Source: Herpetosiphon sp. (GTDB taxonomy: Bacteria; Chloroflexota; Anaerolineae; Anaerolineales; Villigracilaceae). Taken from it: 33,371 nucleotides of DNA. The position numbers and the translations under genes are program-made. The stretch covers positions 1 through 33,371 of the forward strand of contig DYDH01000025.1 in the NCBI GenBank assembly GCA_020717985.1, given 5' to 3'. Under the pieces are notes generated by a model. That model saw only the letters and a program-made list of their open reading frames with translations. It searched no databases and was not told where the DNA came from. This document shows, one piece after another, positions 1-8,114 of the stretch. Each line of letters opens with the position of its first letter. The stretch's first letter is position 1.

Positions 1-3000
1 CTGTAAAAACTACCGGAGGAAAAAGAACCGGTGGGGCGTCCCGTACGTGTTTTACCCACCAGCAGGTTTGCGGGGATATCATCCAGAAAACGCGAGGGGG
101 ATGTTTCTTCAGAGAAGCCGCGTCCGCCGCGTTGAATTGCACGCAGTAAATAAAGTTTGTCTTTGGCGCGCGTGATGCCCACATAAAAGAGACGGCGCTC
201 TTCTTCCATTTGAGCGGGATCATCGAAGGAGCGGCTGTGCGGCATGATCCCATCGTCGAGACCGACGATGAATACCGCGCCGAATTCGAGTCCCTTGGCG
301 GCGTGGAGTGTGAGCAGGGTGGGCGCGTTGGCGTCGGTGATGGTGTCTTGGTCGGCGATGAGCGCGATGTTTTCGAGAAATTCATCCAGTGTGCGTGTGG
401 AATATTCGAGCGCGAGGCGTTTTAACTCAAGCACGTTTTCCCAACGTTCGGAGCTTTCTTCGGTTTCATCTTCGGTAATGAATTCCTTGTAGTTAATATC
501 TTTTGCGATGCGGTCAAAAAGTTCGACGGTTGTGTGGGTTTGCGCCGCGGCGCGCCAGTTTGCGAACATTCCGCCGAAATCTGCAAGGGGCAGGGCGGCG
601 CGTCCCGTGAAGGATTTGTAGAATGGAGATTCGGCTCCGCGCGCGAGGTCAAGCAAAACTGCGCCCGGCGGTATGCCCGCCTGATTTGCGACAAGGTGAA
701 GCGTGGTCAGTGTTTTCTCGCCGATGCCGCGCGGCGGCACGTTGATGATTCGTCCGAGGGCGGCTTCATCAGCGTAGTTGTGAACGAGGCGGATGAAGGA
801 GATCATATCCTTGACTTCGCGCCGTCCATAAAATCGTTGCGCCCCGACGAGTTTGTAGGGAAGCCTTGCCTGTAGAAATGCTTCTTCCAATAAACGCGAC
901 ATGGAGTTGGTGCGATACATAACCGCACATTCACCAGGCTCAAATTGTTTGGAAGCAACAAGTTGGGCAATGGTATCTACAACAAAAGAGGCTTCGTCGT
1001 AGTCGTTATAGGCTTCATGGAAGAGAATTTTTTCACCCGCGCCGCGATCACTAAAGAGCCGTTTCTTATGGCGGTTTGTACCGCGGTCAATGACACTTGT
1101 GGCGGTGTCGAGAATGTTTTGATGTGAGCGATAACTTTGTTCGAGCAATATCACCTGTGTGTCGGGGAAATCCTGCTCGAAGCGCTGGATGTTGCGGTAG
1201 TCCGCGCCGCGCCAACCATACACGGAATTATGGACAATAACTCCATTGGCGACATAGTTGTGAAGATTTTCCACCTCGAAATCATAAACTGTTCCCTTGT
1301 AAGGTTCGCTTGAAATTTCAACAATCTCGTCTTCGATAATTTGCCCATCTTTTTCAATGGCAACGATCATGGACGGATGAAGGTGGTTTGCAGGCATGAG
1401 GTTGAATTTTTGCGCCAGCGGCGAATTGCCTTTATCAACCAGGAACGCCCCTGTGACAATTTCTGCGTCGCCTGCGGCTTCGCTCAACTTTTGTGCGGCT
1501 TCCTGAATGTCATCATATTGCAGGCGATTAATGCCAACGCGCCAATTATCCCTGCTTCTAATTCGCGGGTTGTATCCCATTGCCTTTAACTGCTTTGCCA
1601 GTTTTGAGTCGCTGCTCCACAAGTCCACGCGGTGCGCGTGCCAGGGAGATTCTGCGGTAATGCGCCCATCGCCAAAATATCTAAGGTTGATTATGTTTCG
1701 AAATGTCCCCTGTGGAGTGTAATGTGGATATTTGGAGTCCATCCCAAGATCGGTCAATAATTGATTCGCATTTGTGTCTGTATCAATTTCATTGAACAAC
1801 TTGTCAATATATTCCTGTGACATTCGCATTCTTCGTCCGCGAACATGGAATACGGTGGTGGGAATTCCGTAGGCGGTTGAAAAATAGGTCTCCCAATAAT
1901 GGGCTTCATTCCTGTCTTCGCAGACTTTCAATACCCACATCTTATGCGCGTTTTCCTGATTGCTGCGCACTTGCAAGCCAATTTGCATGGATGTGCCATC
2001 GCTGCGCGCGTGGGATGCAATTCCAACGCGGTATCCTTTATCTTTACGATACATCAAGTAAACATAATTCCAGCCAGATTTCATTCCCAACCTTGCAAAG
2101 ACAATGTGATTTGGTGTGGCTTTGAGAATGTGTCCGCTGCTGGTTTTTGCGACGACCAGCTTCCCCTTAAACGCGCGTTTGCCAACATGCGACACACGCG
2201 AGGTCATGGTTGATCCGCATCCACTGGCGGCGGTTACTTCATCGCCCTTTTTTAATAACTCAATTTTCTTTTGTCCGCGCGGGGTTTGTATTTTCGTGCC
2301 AGCCGGGAAGCACTGGTCGGGATCACCCACGCAAAATATATTTTTATGATGTGATGCCAGTTGTTTGACCAGGGCATACTGTGCGAGGTTGGTATCCTGG
2401 AATTCATCCACCAGCACATGGCGGAATCTTTGCGCGTATTTGTCGCGGACGGCTGGATTCTCTTCCAATAGGCGTGCGGTGTAAACCAGCAGGTCGTCAA
2501 AGTCCACGGCGTTACTGGCAATTAACCTTTTTTGATATTCAATATAGACGCGTTTGACTACTTCGTCGCGGTAGGTGTTGATTAAATAATCTTCGGGACC
2601 AATAAGTTCATTCTTTGCGCGCGAGATGGCAGCGTGGATGCTCTGCGCGCGATATAACTTGTCGTTCAAATTTAATTCTTTGACGATGCTTTTGACGATT
2701 CGTTCCTGATCGTCGGAATCGAAGATCACAAAATTGGATTCAAGCGGAAGATGCTCCACTTCGCGCCGCAGGATTCGCGCGCAGATCGAGTGGAACGTGC
2801 CGAGCATGATGCCGTCGGTCGCCTGTTCGTTCAGCATGGCTTTTACGCGGCTGTCCATTTCCTTGGCGGCTTTGTTGGTGAATGTGACAGCCAGAATCTG
2901 CCACGGGCGGACTCCCTCGGACGAGATCAGATACGCGATGCGCTGGGTCAGCACGCGGGTCTTGCCGGAGCCGGGTCCGGCCACGACCAGCACGGCGCCA

Positions 3001-3056
3001 TCGGGGGCGGTGACTGCTTTACGTTGTTGCGGGTTTAGTTTATTGAGGAAGTCCAT
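1..3056 (-). CDS. pcrA: UvrD/PcrA-type DNA helicase (partial, intein-containing)
   Basis: Superfamily 1A 3'-5' DNA helicase acting in repair and in clearing recombination intermediates. The frame is open from ATG at 3056 to the window edge: 1018 codons, of which 362 are an intein, leaving about 656 extein residues. PcrA/UvrD proteins usually have about 720-760, so the C-terminal tail lies outside. Visible motifs: Walker A AGPGSGKT (residues 26-33), TFTNKAAKEM (motif Ia), DEFQDT (about 217-222, motif II), GDPDQ/SVYGWRGAD (motif III, split by the intein), QSYRS (IV), LTLHAAKGLEF (V) and ERRLFYVGITRAKD (VI). The start precedes LNPQQRKAV, the normal N-terminus. There is no Shine-Dalgarno sequence; the bases before ATG are pyrimidine-rich (CATTCCCTC) and belong to a leader shared with recO. 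Nothing in the extein looks broken, so the mature enzyme should be active after splicing. Whether pcrA, uvrD or rep is the better symbol cannot be decided here. Confidence 0.95.
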   Translation of the reverse strand, partial: MDFLNKLNPQQRKAVTAPDGAVLVVAGPGSGKTRVLTQRIAYLISSEGVRPWQILAVTFTNKAAKEMDSRVKAMLNEQATDGIMLGTFHSICARILRREVEHLPLESNFVIFDSDDQERIVKSIVKELNLNDKLYRAQSIHAAISRAKNELIGPEDYLINTYRDEVVKRVYIEYQKRLIASNAVDFDDLLVYTARLLEENPAVRDKYAQRFRHVLVDEFQDTNLAQYALVKQLASHHKNIFCVGDPDQCFPAGTKIQTPRGQKKIELLKKGDEVTAASGCGSTMTSRVSHVGKRAFKGKLVVAKTSSGHILKATPNHIVFARLGMKSGWNYVYLMYRKDKGYRVGIASHARSDGTSMQIGLQVRSNQENAHKMWVLKVCEDRNEAHYWETYFSTAYGIPTTVFHVRGRRMRMSQEYIDKLFNEIDTDTNANQLLTDLGMDSKYPHYTPQGTFRNIINLRYFGDGRITAESPWHAHRVDLWSSDSKLAKQLKAMGYNPRIRSRDNWRVGINRLQYDDIQEAAQKLSEAAGDAEIVTGAFLVDKGNSPLAQKFNLMPANHLHPSMIVAIEKDGQIIEDEIVEISSEPYKGTVYDFEVENLHNYVANGVIVHNSVYGWRGADYRNIQRFEQDFPDTQVILLEQSYRSHQNILDTATSVIDRGTNRHKKRLFSDRGAGEKILFHEAYNDYDEASFVVDTIAQLVASKQFEPGECAVMYRTNSMSRLLEEAFLQARLPYKLVGAQRFYGRREVKDMISFIRLVHNYADEAALGRIINVPPRGIGEKTLTTLHLVANQAGIPPGAVLLDLARGAESPFYKSFTGRAALPLADFGGMFANWRAAAQTHTTVELFDRIAKDINYKEFITEDETEESSERWENVLELKRLALEYSTRTLDEFLENIALIADQDTITDANAPTLLTLHAAKGLEFGAVFIVGLDDGIMPHSRSFDDPAQMEEERRLFYVGITRAKDKLYLLRAIQRGGRGFSEETSPSRFLDDIPANLLVGKTRTGRPTGSFSSGSFY
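1227..2312 (-). other. Intein in helicase motif III (362 aa)
   Basis: An in-frame protein-splicing element occupies helicase residues 249-610. It starts with Cys (CFPAGTKIQT, block A) and has the block B motif ATPNHIV (intein residues about 65-71, TxxH). It ends with block F/G features: GTVYDFEVENLHNYVANGVIVHN, here as GTVYDFEVENLHNY then VANG and terminal His-Asn. The +1 extein residue is Ser. Precise removal restores GDPDQ-SVYGWRGAD, the conserved motif III, so the boundaries are secure. Between the splicing blocks lie about 200 residues. Residues 81-152 carry YVYLMYR...YRVG and EAHYWE...AYGIPT, faintly GIY-YIG-like. Residues about 203-270 carry RYFGDGRI and a following alpha/beta stretch that recalls a single LAGLIDADG unit. 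The element is therefore full-length rather than a mini-intein. The class of any endonuclease is uncertain. Confidence 0.93.
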
Positions 3057-3153
3057 GAGGGAATGGGTAAGGGTGAAGGATAAAGGATGAAAAAAGTCCC
3101 GCGGTCATGTCTTGCAAGGAAACCAGCGGGACCAATTACTAATTACCAGTTAC
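3057..3153 (-). repeat. 97-bp leader of uvrD shared with recO
   Basis: Read on the minus strand, this stretch begins with a 23-nt segment at 3153-3131 (contains ATTAGTAATTGGT) that matches 24470-24492 with two differences. It ends with TTCACCCTTACCCATTCCCTC directly before the uvrD ATG, against TTCATCCTTACTCATTCCCT before the recO ATG. Both copies are 97 bp from the 23-mer to the base before the start codon. The middle parts differ; here they hold the mscL terminator. Confidence 0.7.
3090..3132 (-). terminator. Intrinsic terminator after mscL
   Basis: On the minus strand, GTCCCGC (3132-3126) pairs with GCGGGAC (3102-3096) and is followed at once by six T (3095-3090). The loop contains a further small palindrome, CTTGCAAG. 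It lies about 25 bases after the mscL stop codon and before uvrD, so uvrD either has its own promoter or relies on readthrough. Confidence 0.8.
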
Positions 3154-3156
3154 ATA

Positions 3157-3555
3157 TTACTTGATTTCAGAAGTACAGTTCGGGCAGCGTGTGGCTTTGA
3201 TCGAAATGGTGCTGAAGCACTTCGGACATTCCTTGGTGGTGGGTTCTGCGGGGGCTGGCGCGGGCGCTTCCTTCTTCATGTTATTTGCGGCTTTGATAAT
3301 CAGGAAGACTACAAAGGCGATGATAATAAAGTCAATGGTGGTTTGTATGAAGACGCCCCATTTAATGACAGCCGCGCCGACAGTGGTGGATAGTTCGCTG
3401 AAATTTACGCCACCCATCAACAATCCAATCAGCGGCATAATGATGTCGTTGACAAGAGAGCCAATGATCTTTCCGAATGCGCCGCCGATGATGACAGCGG
3501 TGGCGAGGTCCAGCACGTTGCCGCGCATGACGAAGGCTTTAAATTCTTTTAGCAT
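3157..3555 (-). CDS. mscL: Large-conductance mechanosensitive channel MscL with zinc-ribbon tail
   Basis: Homopentameric inner-membrane channel that opens under membrane tension and releases solutes on osmotic downshock. The 132 residues begin [30 protein letters not shown] in outline, with the family's N-terminal helix and glycine-rich TM1 (about 14-45), and TM2 at about 70-92 ([17 protein letters not shown]). After an Ala/Pro linker the C-terminus has two CxxC pairs (C110, C113, C124, C127). This looks like a small zinc ribbon instead of the charged helical bundle of E. coli MscL. The start is supported by AAGGAG seven bases upstream. It is a single-gene unit: a strong promoter lies upstream and a terminator downstream. 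The channel assignment is sure; zinc binding is inferred from the Cys spacing. Confidence 0.95.
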   Translation of the reverse strand: MLKEFKAFVMRGNVLDLATAVIIGGAFGKIIGSLVNDIIMPLIGLLMGGVNFSELSTTVGAAVIKWGVFIQTTIDFIIIAFVVFLIIKAANNMKKEAPAPAPAEPTTKECPKCFSTISIKATRCPNCTSEIK

Positions 3556-3594
3556 GATGTTCTCCTTATAATTTTGAAAATTAATTGCGGCTGG

Positions 3595-3623
3595 ATTCTA
3601 TGTTAGGAAGTGGGGCTTGTCAA
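3595..3623 (-). promoter_or_regulatory. Sigma-70-type promoter of mscL
   Basis: On the minus strand TTGACA (3623-3618), a 17-nt spacer and TAGAAT (3600-3595) form a near-consensus promoter. Transcription would start near 3588, giving a leader of about 33 nt before the mscL ATG with its AAGGAG site. Confidence 0.8.
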
Positions 3624-3909
3624 CGATATTGGGAATTTTCGAGACAAAGGGCGAATCCGCCGGCAGGCGTCGAGTTCGCACGCGGCCCTGGAATATCATC
3701 CTTCAGACTGGTTCTTTTGCGTTTTTTCCCCTGACAGGTAACCATACTGTTCCACTCCGAGGGCATGTTTGGTGATTATCCGCTTCCTGCAAGGCGTCAT
3801 TCCAGCGGATTTTCAGCTGCGAATTTCACGGTTTTTTCTTTTCAATTCGTGAGAGTTCGCGTAATTCGCGGCAAAAAAGGACTTATGGGTAATCAACAGG
3901 GTATGTGTG
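3624..3909. other. Intergenic region between mscL and the opp operon
   Basis: No convincing gene is seen in the 583 bases between mscL and oppD1. Apart from the two promoters, it holds a short periodic stretch at 3846-3871 in which TTCGTG, TTCGCG and TTCGCG recur at 9-10 base steps. A 97-codon open frame at 3765-4058 has no ribosome site, low-complexity composition and runs through the opp promoter, so it is not called. Confidence 0.5.
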
Positions 3910-3937
3910 TTGACGCCCTAAGGGAATTAGGTATAAT
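3910..3937 (+). promoter_or_regulatory. Sigma-70-type promoter of the opp operon
   Basis: TTGACG (3910-3915), a 16-nt spacer and a perfect TATAAT (3932-3937) point toward the oppDFABC genes. The predicted start near 3944 gives a leader of roughly 195 nt before the first ATG, long enough for regulation, but no known riboswitch fold was recognised. Confidence 0.65.
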
Positions 3938-4138
3938 TCAATTTGCTTGTTATTTGGCTGCAAGCGGTATTTACTGGACTTTGGCTTTTTTATTTTCAAG
4001 AGAGAGTCGCTACTTGGCAAAAATAAAAACAGATTTTGGTTGTAATTTTATCGGCTAAGTCAGCGAGAATCTGTGCTTATTGCGGTAAAAAATGTTAAGG
4101 CTTAGGTATTTATTCCAATTTAGAAAAGGACCTCACGG

Positions 4139-5128
4139 ATGCCTGATCTTTTGTTAGATGTAAAAGGTCTTGAGACGCAATTCAAGACTCCGGATGGGAT
4201 TGTTCATGCTGTAAATGGTGTCTCTTTTGGATTGAAGGAAGGCGAGACGCTGGGGGTTGTAGGTGAGAGTGGTTGTGGTAAGAGTGTGACCATGCTCTCT
4301 GTGTTGGGCTTGATTGCATCGCCTCCAGGAAAAGTGGTTGCGGGGGAAGCGATGTATTTTGGTCAAGACCTGCTTAAGATGTCTAAAGAAGAGATACGCC
4401 ATGTGCGCGGCGCGCAGATCGCCATGATCTTTCAAGACCCAATGACATCGCTCAACCCTGTATTGACAGTGGGCTACCAATTGGCAGAGCCATTGATGTT
4501 GCATGTGGGGATGACAAAGGATCAGGCTCGTGAGCGTTCGGCTGAATTATTGGGTATGGTGGGTATTCCGAATCCCAAAGACCGATTGGATGATTATCCC
4601 CATCAATTTTCGGGTGGTATGCGCCAGCGTGTGATGATTGCCATGGCGCTCTCATGTTCACCACAAATCTTAATTGCAGATGAGCCGACCACCGCGCTGG
4701 ATGTAACAATTCAAGCGCAGATCATTGAATTGGTCAAACGCCTGCGCGATGAACTGGGCATGGCCATTATTTGGATCACGCATGATCTTGGGATCGTGGC
4801 TGGTCTGGCAAAACGCGTGTTGGTGATGTATGGCGGCTATATTATAGAGGATGCTTCTGTCAAAAATATTTTTGCGAATCCACAGCATCCATACACATTG
4901 GGATTGATCGGTAGTTTGCCGCGGGTGGACGCGAAAGAACATCACCGTTTGGATTCAATAGAAGGACTTCCGCCTGTGTTATATCAGAAACCTGAATCGT
5001 GTCCTTTTGCGCCTCGATGCAAGTGGGCGGTCGAACGTTGCTGGAAAGAGAATCCATCTTTGGAAGCCGTTGAATTGGAACACCGGGTGGCATGTTGGGT
5101 TGATGTTAAGACTGGGAGAAAACGCTGA
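4139..5128 (+). CDS. oppD: Peptide ABC transporter ATP-binding protein (OppD/DppD type)
   Basis: One of two cytoplasmic ATPases that power import of oligo- or dipeptides through the permease pair encoded downstream. The 329 residues contain Walker A GESGCGKS (42-49), the ABC signature FSGGMRQR (about 157-164), Walker [12 protein letters not shown] (about 178) and the switch His in WITHDLG. A C-terminal oligopeptide/dipeptide extension carries the Cys cluster [14 protein letters not shown], which in this family can bind an iron-sulfur cluster. AAAAGGA eight bases upstream supports the start. It is the first gene of oppD-oppF-oppA-oppB-oppC and overlaps oppF (TGATG). The solute could also be nickel or another PepT-family substrate; sequence alone does not decide. 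Confidence 0.93.
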   Translation: MPDLLLDVKGLETQFKTPDGIVHAVNGVSFGLKEGETLGVVGESGCGKSVTMLSVLGLIASPPGKVVAGEAMYFGQDLLKMSKEEIRHVRGAQIAMIFQDPMTSLNPVLTVGYQLAEPLMLHVGMTKDQARERSAELLGMVGIPNPKDRLDDYPHQFSGGMRQRVMIAMALSCSPQILIADEPTTALDVTIQAQIIELVKRLRDELGMAIIWITHDLGIVAGLAKRVLVMYGGYIIEDASVKNIFANPQHPYTLGLIGSLPRVDAKEHHRLDSIEGLPPVLYQKPESCPFAPRCKWAVERCWKENPSLEAVELEHRVACWVDVKTGRKR

Positions 5129-6123
5129 TGTCATCTTCTCAAGATATTCTATTGCGCGTTGAGAACCTCGTAAAACACTTCCCGATCACCCAGGGGATTA
5201 TTATTCAGAAACAGATCGGTGCGGTTCATGCTGTGGATGGGATTTCCTTCGATGTCAGGCGCGGCGAGACTCTTGGACTGGTGGGCGAGTCTGGTTGCGG
5301 TAAGTCCACTACCGGGCGCACCATTTTGCAGTTATACAAACCGACTGCCGGGCAGGTACATTTCGATGGCGTTGACCTTGTCTCATTAAAAGGTGAAGAA
5401 CTGCGTCTTATGCGCCGCAGGATGCAGATGATCTTTCAAGACCCATATGCAAGCCTAAATCCACGTATGACCCTTTCCGATATTATTGGAGAACCGCTTA
5501 TAGTTCACAACGTGGCGAAGGGGAAAGAGATTAATGAACGCGTAGAGCATTTGCTGGAGGTGGTGGGGCTTAACCCCGGTTTTGCCAACCGTTTTCCACA
5601 CGAATTTTCAGGCGGTCAGCGTCAGCGTATTGGAATTGCGCGCGCCATTGCATTGCAGCCTTCGTTTATTGTCTGTGATGAGCCTATTTCGGCTTTGGAT
5701 GTCTCGATTCAGGCCCAGGTCGTTAATCTGCTTGAAGATTTGCAGGAACAATTCAATCTCACTTATCTCTTTATCGCGCATGATCTTTCCATGGTGCGCC
5801 ATATCAGCAAACGGGTTGGGGTAATGTACCTGGGCATCATTGTTGAACTCACTGACCGTGATGAATTATATGATAACCCTTTGCATCCTTATACGCAGGC
5901 TCTGCTCTCAGCCATACCCATCGCTGATCCATTTCTTGAAGAAAAACGCAAGCGCACCATTCTTCAAGGGGATGTTCCTTCCCCTGTAAATCCGCCTTCG
6001 GGGTGTCGTTTCCGTACTCGCTGCCCAATCGCAGAAGAATTATGCGCCCAAAAGCAACCTGAATTCCGTGAGTTAAAACCAGGTCATTCCGTGGCCTGTC
6101 ATTTTGCAGAACGATTTGTATAG
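5128..6123 (+). CDS. oppF: Peptide ABC transporter ATP-binding protein (OppF/DppF type)
   Basis: Second ATPase of the transporter, expected to form a heterodimer with the upstream OppD. The 331 residues show Walker [10 protein letters not shown] (53-61), signature FSGGQRQR (about 161), Walker [11 protein letters not shown] and the C-terminal peptide-transporter tail with CRFRTRCP and a further Cys pair. The N-terminal insert [21 protein letters not shown] is typical of OppF-type subunits. Its ATG shares the A of the oppD stop codon, so translation is coupled. Confidence 0.93.
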   Translation: MSSSQDILLRVENLVKHFPITQGIIIQKQIGAVHAVDGISFDVRRGETLGLVGESGCGKSTTGRTILQLYKPTAGQVHFDGVDLVSLKGEELRLMRRRMQMIFQDPYASLNPRMTLSDIIGEPLIVHNVAKGKEINERVEHLLEVVGLNPGFANRFPHEFSGGQRQRIGIARAIALQPSFIVCDEPISALDVSIQAQVVNLLEDLQEQFNLTYLFIAHDLSMVRHISKRVGVMYLGIIVELTDRDELYDNPLHPYTQALLSAIPIADPFLEEKRKRTILQGDVPSPVNPPSGCRFRTRCPIAEELCAQKQPEFRELKPGHSVACHFAERFV

Positions 6124-6127
6124 ATAG

Positions 6128-6137
6128 AGGAGGTGAT
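6128..6137 (+). promoter_or_regulatory. Orphan perfect Shine-Dalgarno site
   Basis: AGGAGGTGAT matches the complement of the usual 16S rRNA 3' tail at all ten positions. The only start codons nearby overlap or abut it (GTG at 6133, ATG at 6136), too close for normal initiation. The likely oppA start is 80 bases further on with its own site. Its role is unclear. Confidence 0.5.
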
Positions 6138-6219
6138 GCGTTTCACGACTGTCCGTACTGTTTTTCGTAAGTTTGATCCGATTTTCCAAACATTTTTTTT
6201 CAATATGAGGAGAAGAAAT

Positions 6220-8043
6220 ATGCGTAAAAATTTCACTATACTGAGTCTGCTTGTCGTTCTTAGCGTGCTTTTAGCAGCTTGCGGCGGCGCTCCTGCCCCG
6301 GCCGCTGGCGAACCTGTTGTCGTAAAAGAAACAGTGATTGTTGAAGTCCCCGGCGAGGCCCCGGCCCCCGTAGAGGAAATGGGTCCCAAGATCCTGACCG
6401 TCAATACCGGCGGAGTTGGCGATATCCCCACCATTGACCCGGCTATTGCCGAAGATACCACCTCAATTACAGTCGTCGAATCGACCTTCATCGGCTTGAC
6501 CCAGATCAATGAAGTAACCAGCCTGCTCGAACCGGGTATGGCCACTAAATGGGAAGCGGTCACCAATGCTGATGGCACTGAGACAGTGACTTTCAACCTG
6601 CGCACCGATGTTCCATGGGTTCGCTGGAATGGAACCGAAGTCGAAACCGTCAAGACCTGCGACGGCTCTGCCGACCGCATGGTCACCGCTGGCGATTTCG
6701 CTTATGGCATCTACCGCAACCTGCTTCCCGCCAATGCCTCCCCCTACGGCTATCTCTTGAGTTTCGTACTTAATGGCGCGGCAGACTTCAACAACGGCAA
6801 GACGGAAGATTTCACTACCGTCGGTGTCGAGGTTGTTGACGATGCGACCCTCAAGCTAACCTTCCTTAAGCCGACTGCTTTCAATGCTCAAATTGCTGGA
6901 TTGTGGGTTGCACGCCCGCAACCCAAATGGGTGATCGAAGGCGATTGCGAAGGCGGAGTGGAAGCACGCGGCGAACGCTGGACCGAACCTGGTTTCTTCC
7001 AGAGCTACGGCCCCTACACCATGAGCGAGTGGGTTCATGACTCATCCATGATCCTGGTGAAGAACCCCTTCTGGCCGGGAGCTGATAATATCCCACAAGC
7101 CAAGATTGACGAAGTACATTTCACAATGCTGGATGAGACTGCCGCCTTCTCCGAATACGAAGCTGGCAATATGGATGCCGCGGCTGTTCCGTTGGCTGAT
7201 ATAGACCGCGTTAAGGCAGATCCGGTTCTCTCTGCGGAATTGGTGATTGCGCCCAACCTATGCACGTACTACTACGGCTTCAACACAACCGCTCCTGTGG
7301 TCAGCGATGTGCGCGTGCGTCGCGCCCTGTCCATGGCAGTGGATCGCCAGTCTTTGATTGATAACGTGACCAAAGGCAATCAGGAACCCGCTCAGTGGTT
7401 CGCCCGCCCAGGTCTTGCCGGCGCCCCGACCATTGACACTCACCCCGATCTTGGCGTAAAGTCTGATCTCGAAGCCGCGAAGGCTGAGCTTCAGTCCTAC
7501 CTTGATGAGACCAACCAGACTGCCGATCAACTTGACATCACCCTGATGTTCAACACCTCATCGGGTCATCAGAAGATCGCCGAAGCCATCCAACAAATGT
7601 GGAACACCAACCTGGGCCTCAATGTCAAGATCGTAAACCAGGAATGGGCCGTTTACCTTGCAACCACCAAGAGCAAGGATACCCCGCAGGTCTTCCGCAT
7701 GGGCTGGTGCCTGGACTATCCGGATGCCAATAACTTCGATGCCGAAGTCACTCTGCCGGGCGGTTCTATGAACCCGACCGACGCCTCGGGCGCTCCTGCT
7801 GGCGGCTTCATGTGGAACAACCCCACCTATAACGATCTCCTCGCCAAAGCGGCTGTCGAGACCGATCCGGCCAAACGCGTGGATCTCTATGCCCAAGCCG
7901 AGCAAATCCTTGTCTATGAAGACGCAGTGATGATCCCGATTTACTGGTACACTCGCGTTACCGTTACGAAGCCGTACGTCACCCGCACTTTCAGCGTTGG
8001 TGGCCACGAGCTTTACTACAAGTGGGATCTTGCCGCCCATTAA
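6220..8043 (+). CDS. oppA: Peptide-binding lipoprotein (family 5 solute-binding protein)
   Basis: Extracytoplasmic receptor that delivers peptide to the OppBC permease. From ATG 6220 it has 607 residues. A signal peptide with a hydrophobic core ends in the lipobox LLAAC (Cys21, the lipid anchor), then a Pro/Ala/Val/Glu linker, then an SBP_bac_5 fold. Family marks include the domain I block TIDPAIAEDTTS, the MATKWEA...VTFNLR block and the VRVRRALSMAVDRQSLI block. The frame is open upstream to 6133, but 6220 is preferred: AGGAG lies seven bases before it and the signal peptide then starts cleanly with MRKN. A terminator-like hairpin follows, which would give more oppA than permease mRNA, as is usual for such operons. 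Confidence 0.92.
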   Translation: MRKNFTILSLLVVLSVLLAACGGAPAPAAGEPVVVKETVIVEVPGEAPAPVEEMGPKILTVNTGGVGDIPTIDPAIAEDTTSITVVESTFIGLTQINEVTSLLEPGMATKWEAVTNADGTETVTFNLRTDVPWVRWNGTEVETVKTCDGSADRMVTAGDFAYGIYRNLLPANASPYGYLLSFVLNGAADFNNGKTEDFTTVGVEVVDDATLKLTFLKPTAFNAQIAGLWVARPQPKWVIEGDCEGGVEARGERWTEPGFFQSYGPYTMSEWVHDSSMILVKNPFWPGADNIPQAKIDEVHFTMLDETAAFSEYEAGNMDAAAVPLADIDRVKADPVLSAELVIAPNLCTYYYGFNTTAPVVSDVRVRRALSMAVDRQSLIDNVTKGNQEPAQWFARPGLAGAPTIDTHPDLGVKSDLEAAKAELQSYLDETNQTADQLDITLMFNTSSGHQKIAEAIQQMWNTNLGLNVKIVNQEWAVYLATTKSKDTPQVFRMGWCLDYPDANNFDAEVTLPGGSMNPTDASGAPAGGFMWNNPTYNDLLAKAAVETDPAKRVDLYAQAEQILVYEDAVMIPIYWYTRVTVTKPYVTRTFSVGGHELYYKWDLAAH

Positions 8044-8058
8044 GTTTTAGCGTGAAAT

Positions 8059-8100
8059 ATAGAGAGGGAAGCTTGCTTCCCTCTCTATTCTTGTTTTTTT
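8059..8100 (+). terminator. Hairpin between oppA and oppB
   Basis: A 14-bp perfect stem (8059-8072 with 8075-8088; outer arm ATAGAGAGGGAAGC), with the loop forming by opening of the innermost pairs, is followed by TCTTGTTTTTTT. Sitting inside an operon, it probably acts as a partial terminator or mRNA 3'-end stabiliser for oppA. Confidence 0.75.
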
Positions 8101-8114
8101 GAACGGAGGTTGTG

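Noticed and set aside
1..3056. Possible frameshifted or pseudogenised helicase
   Set aside because: The apparent break of the helicase domain is an in-frame intein; reading through 1227-2312 shows no stop and splicing junctions restore motif III.
3765..4058. 97-codon plus-strand open frame between mscL and oppD
   Set aside because: No ribosome site, unusual composition, and it runs through a near-consensus promoter for the opp genes.
6133..6219. N-terminal extension of OppA from GTG 6133 or ATG 6136
   Set aside because: It would place 28-29 residues before a complete lipoprotein signal peptide, and ATG 6220 has its own well-placed AGGAG.
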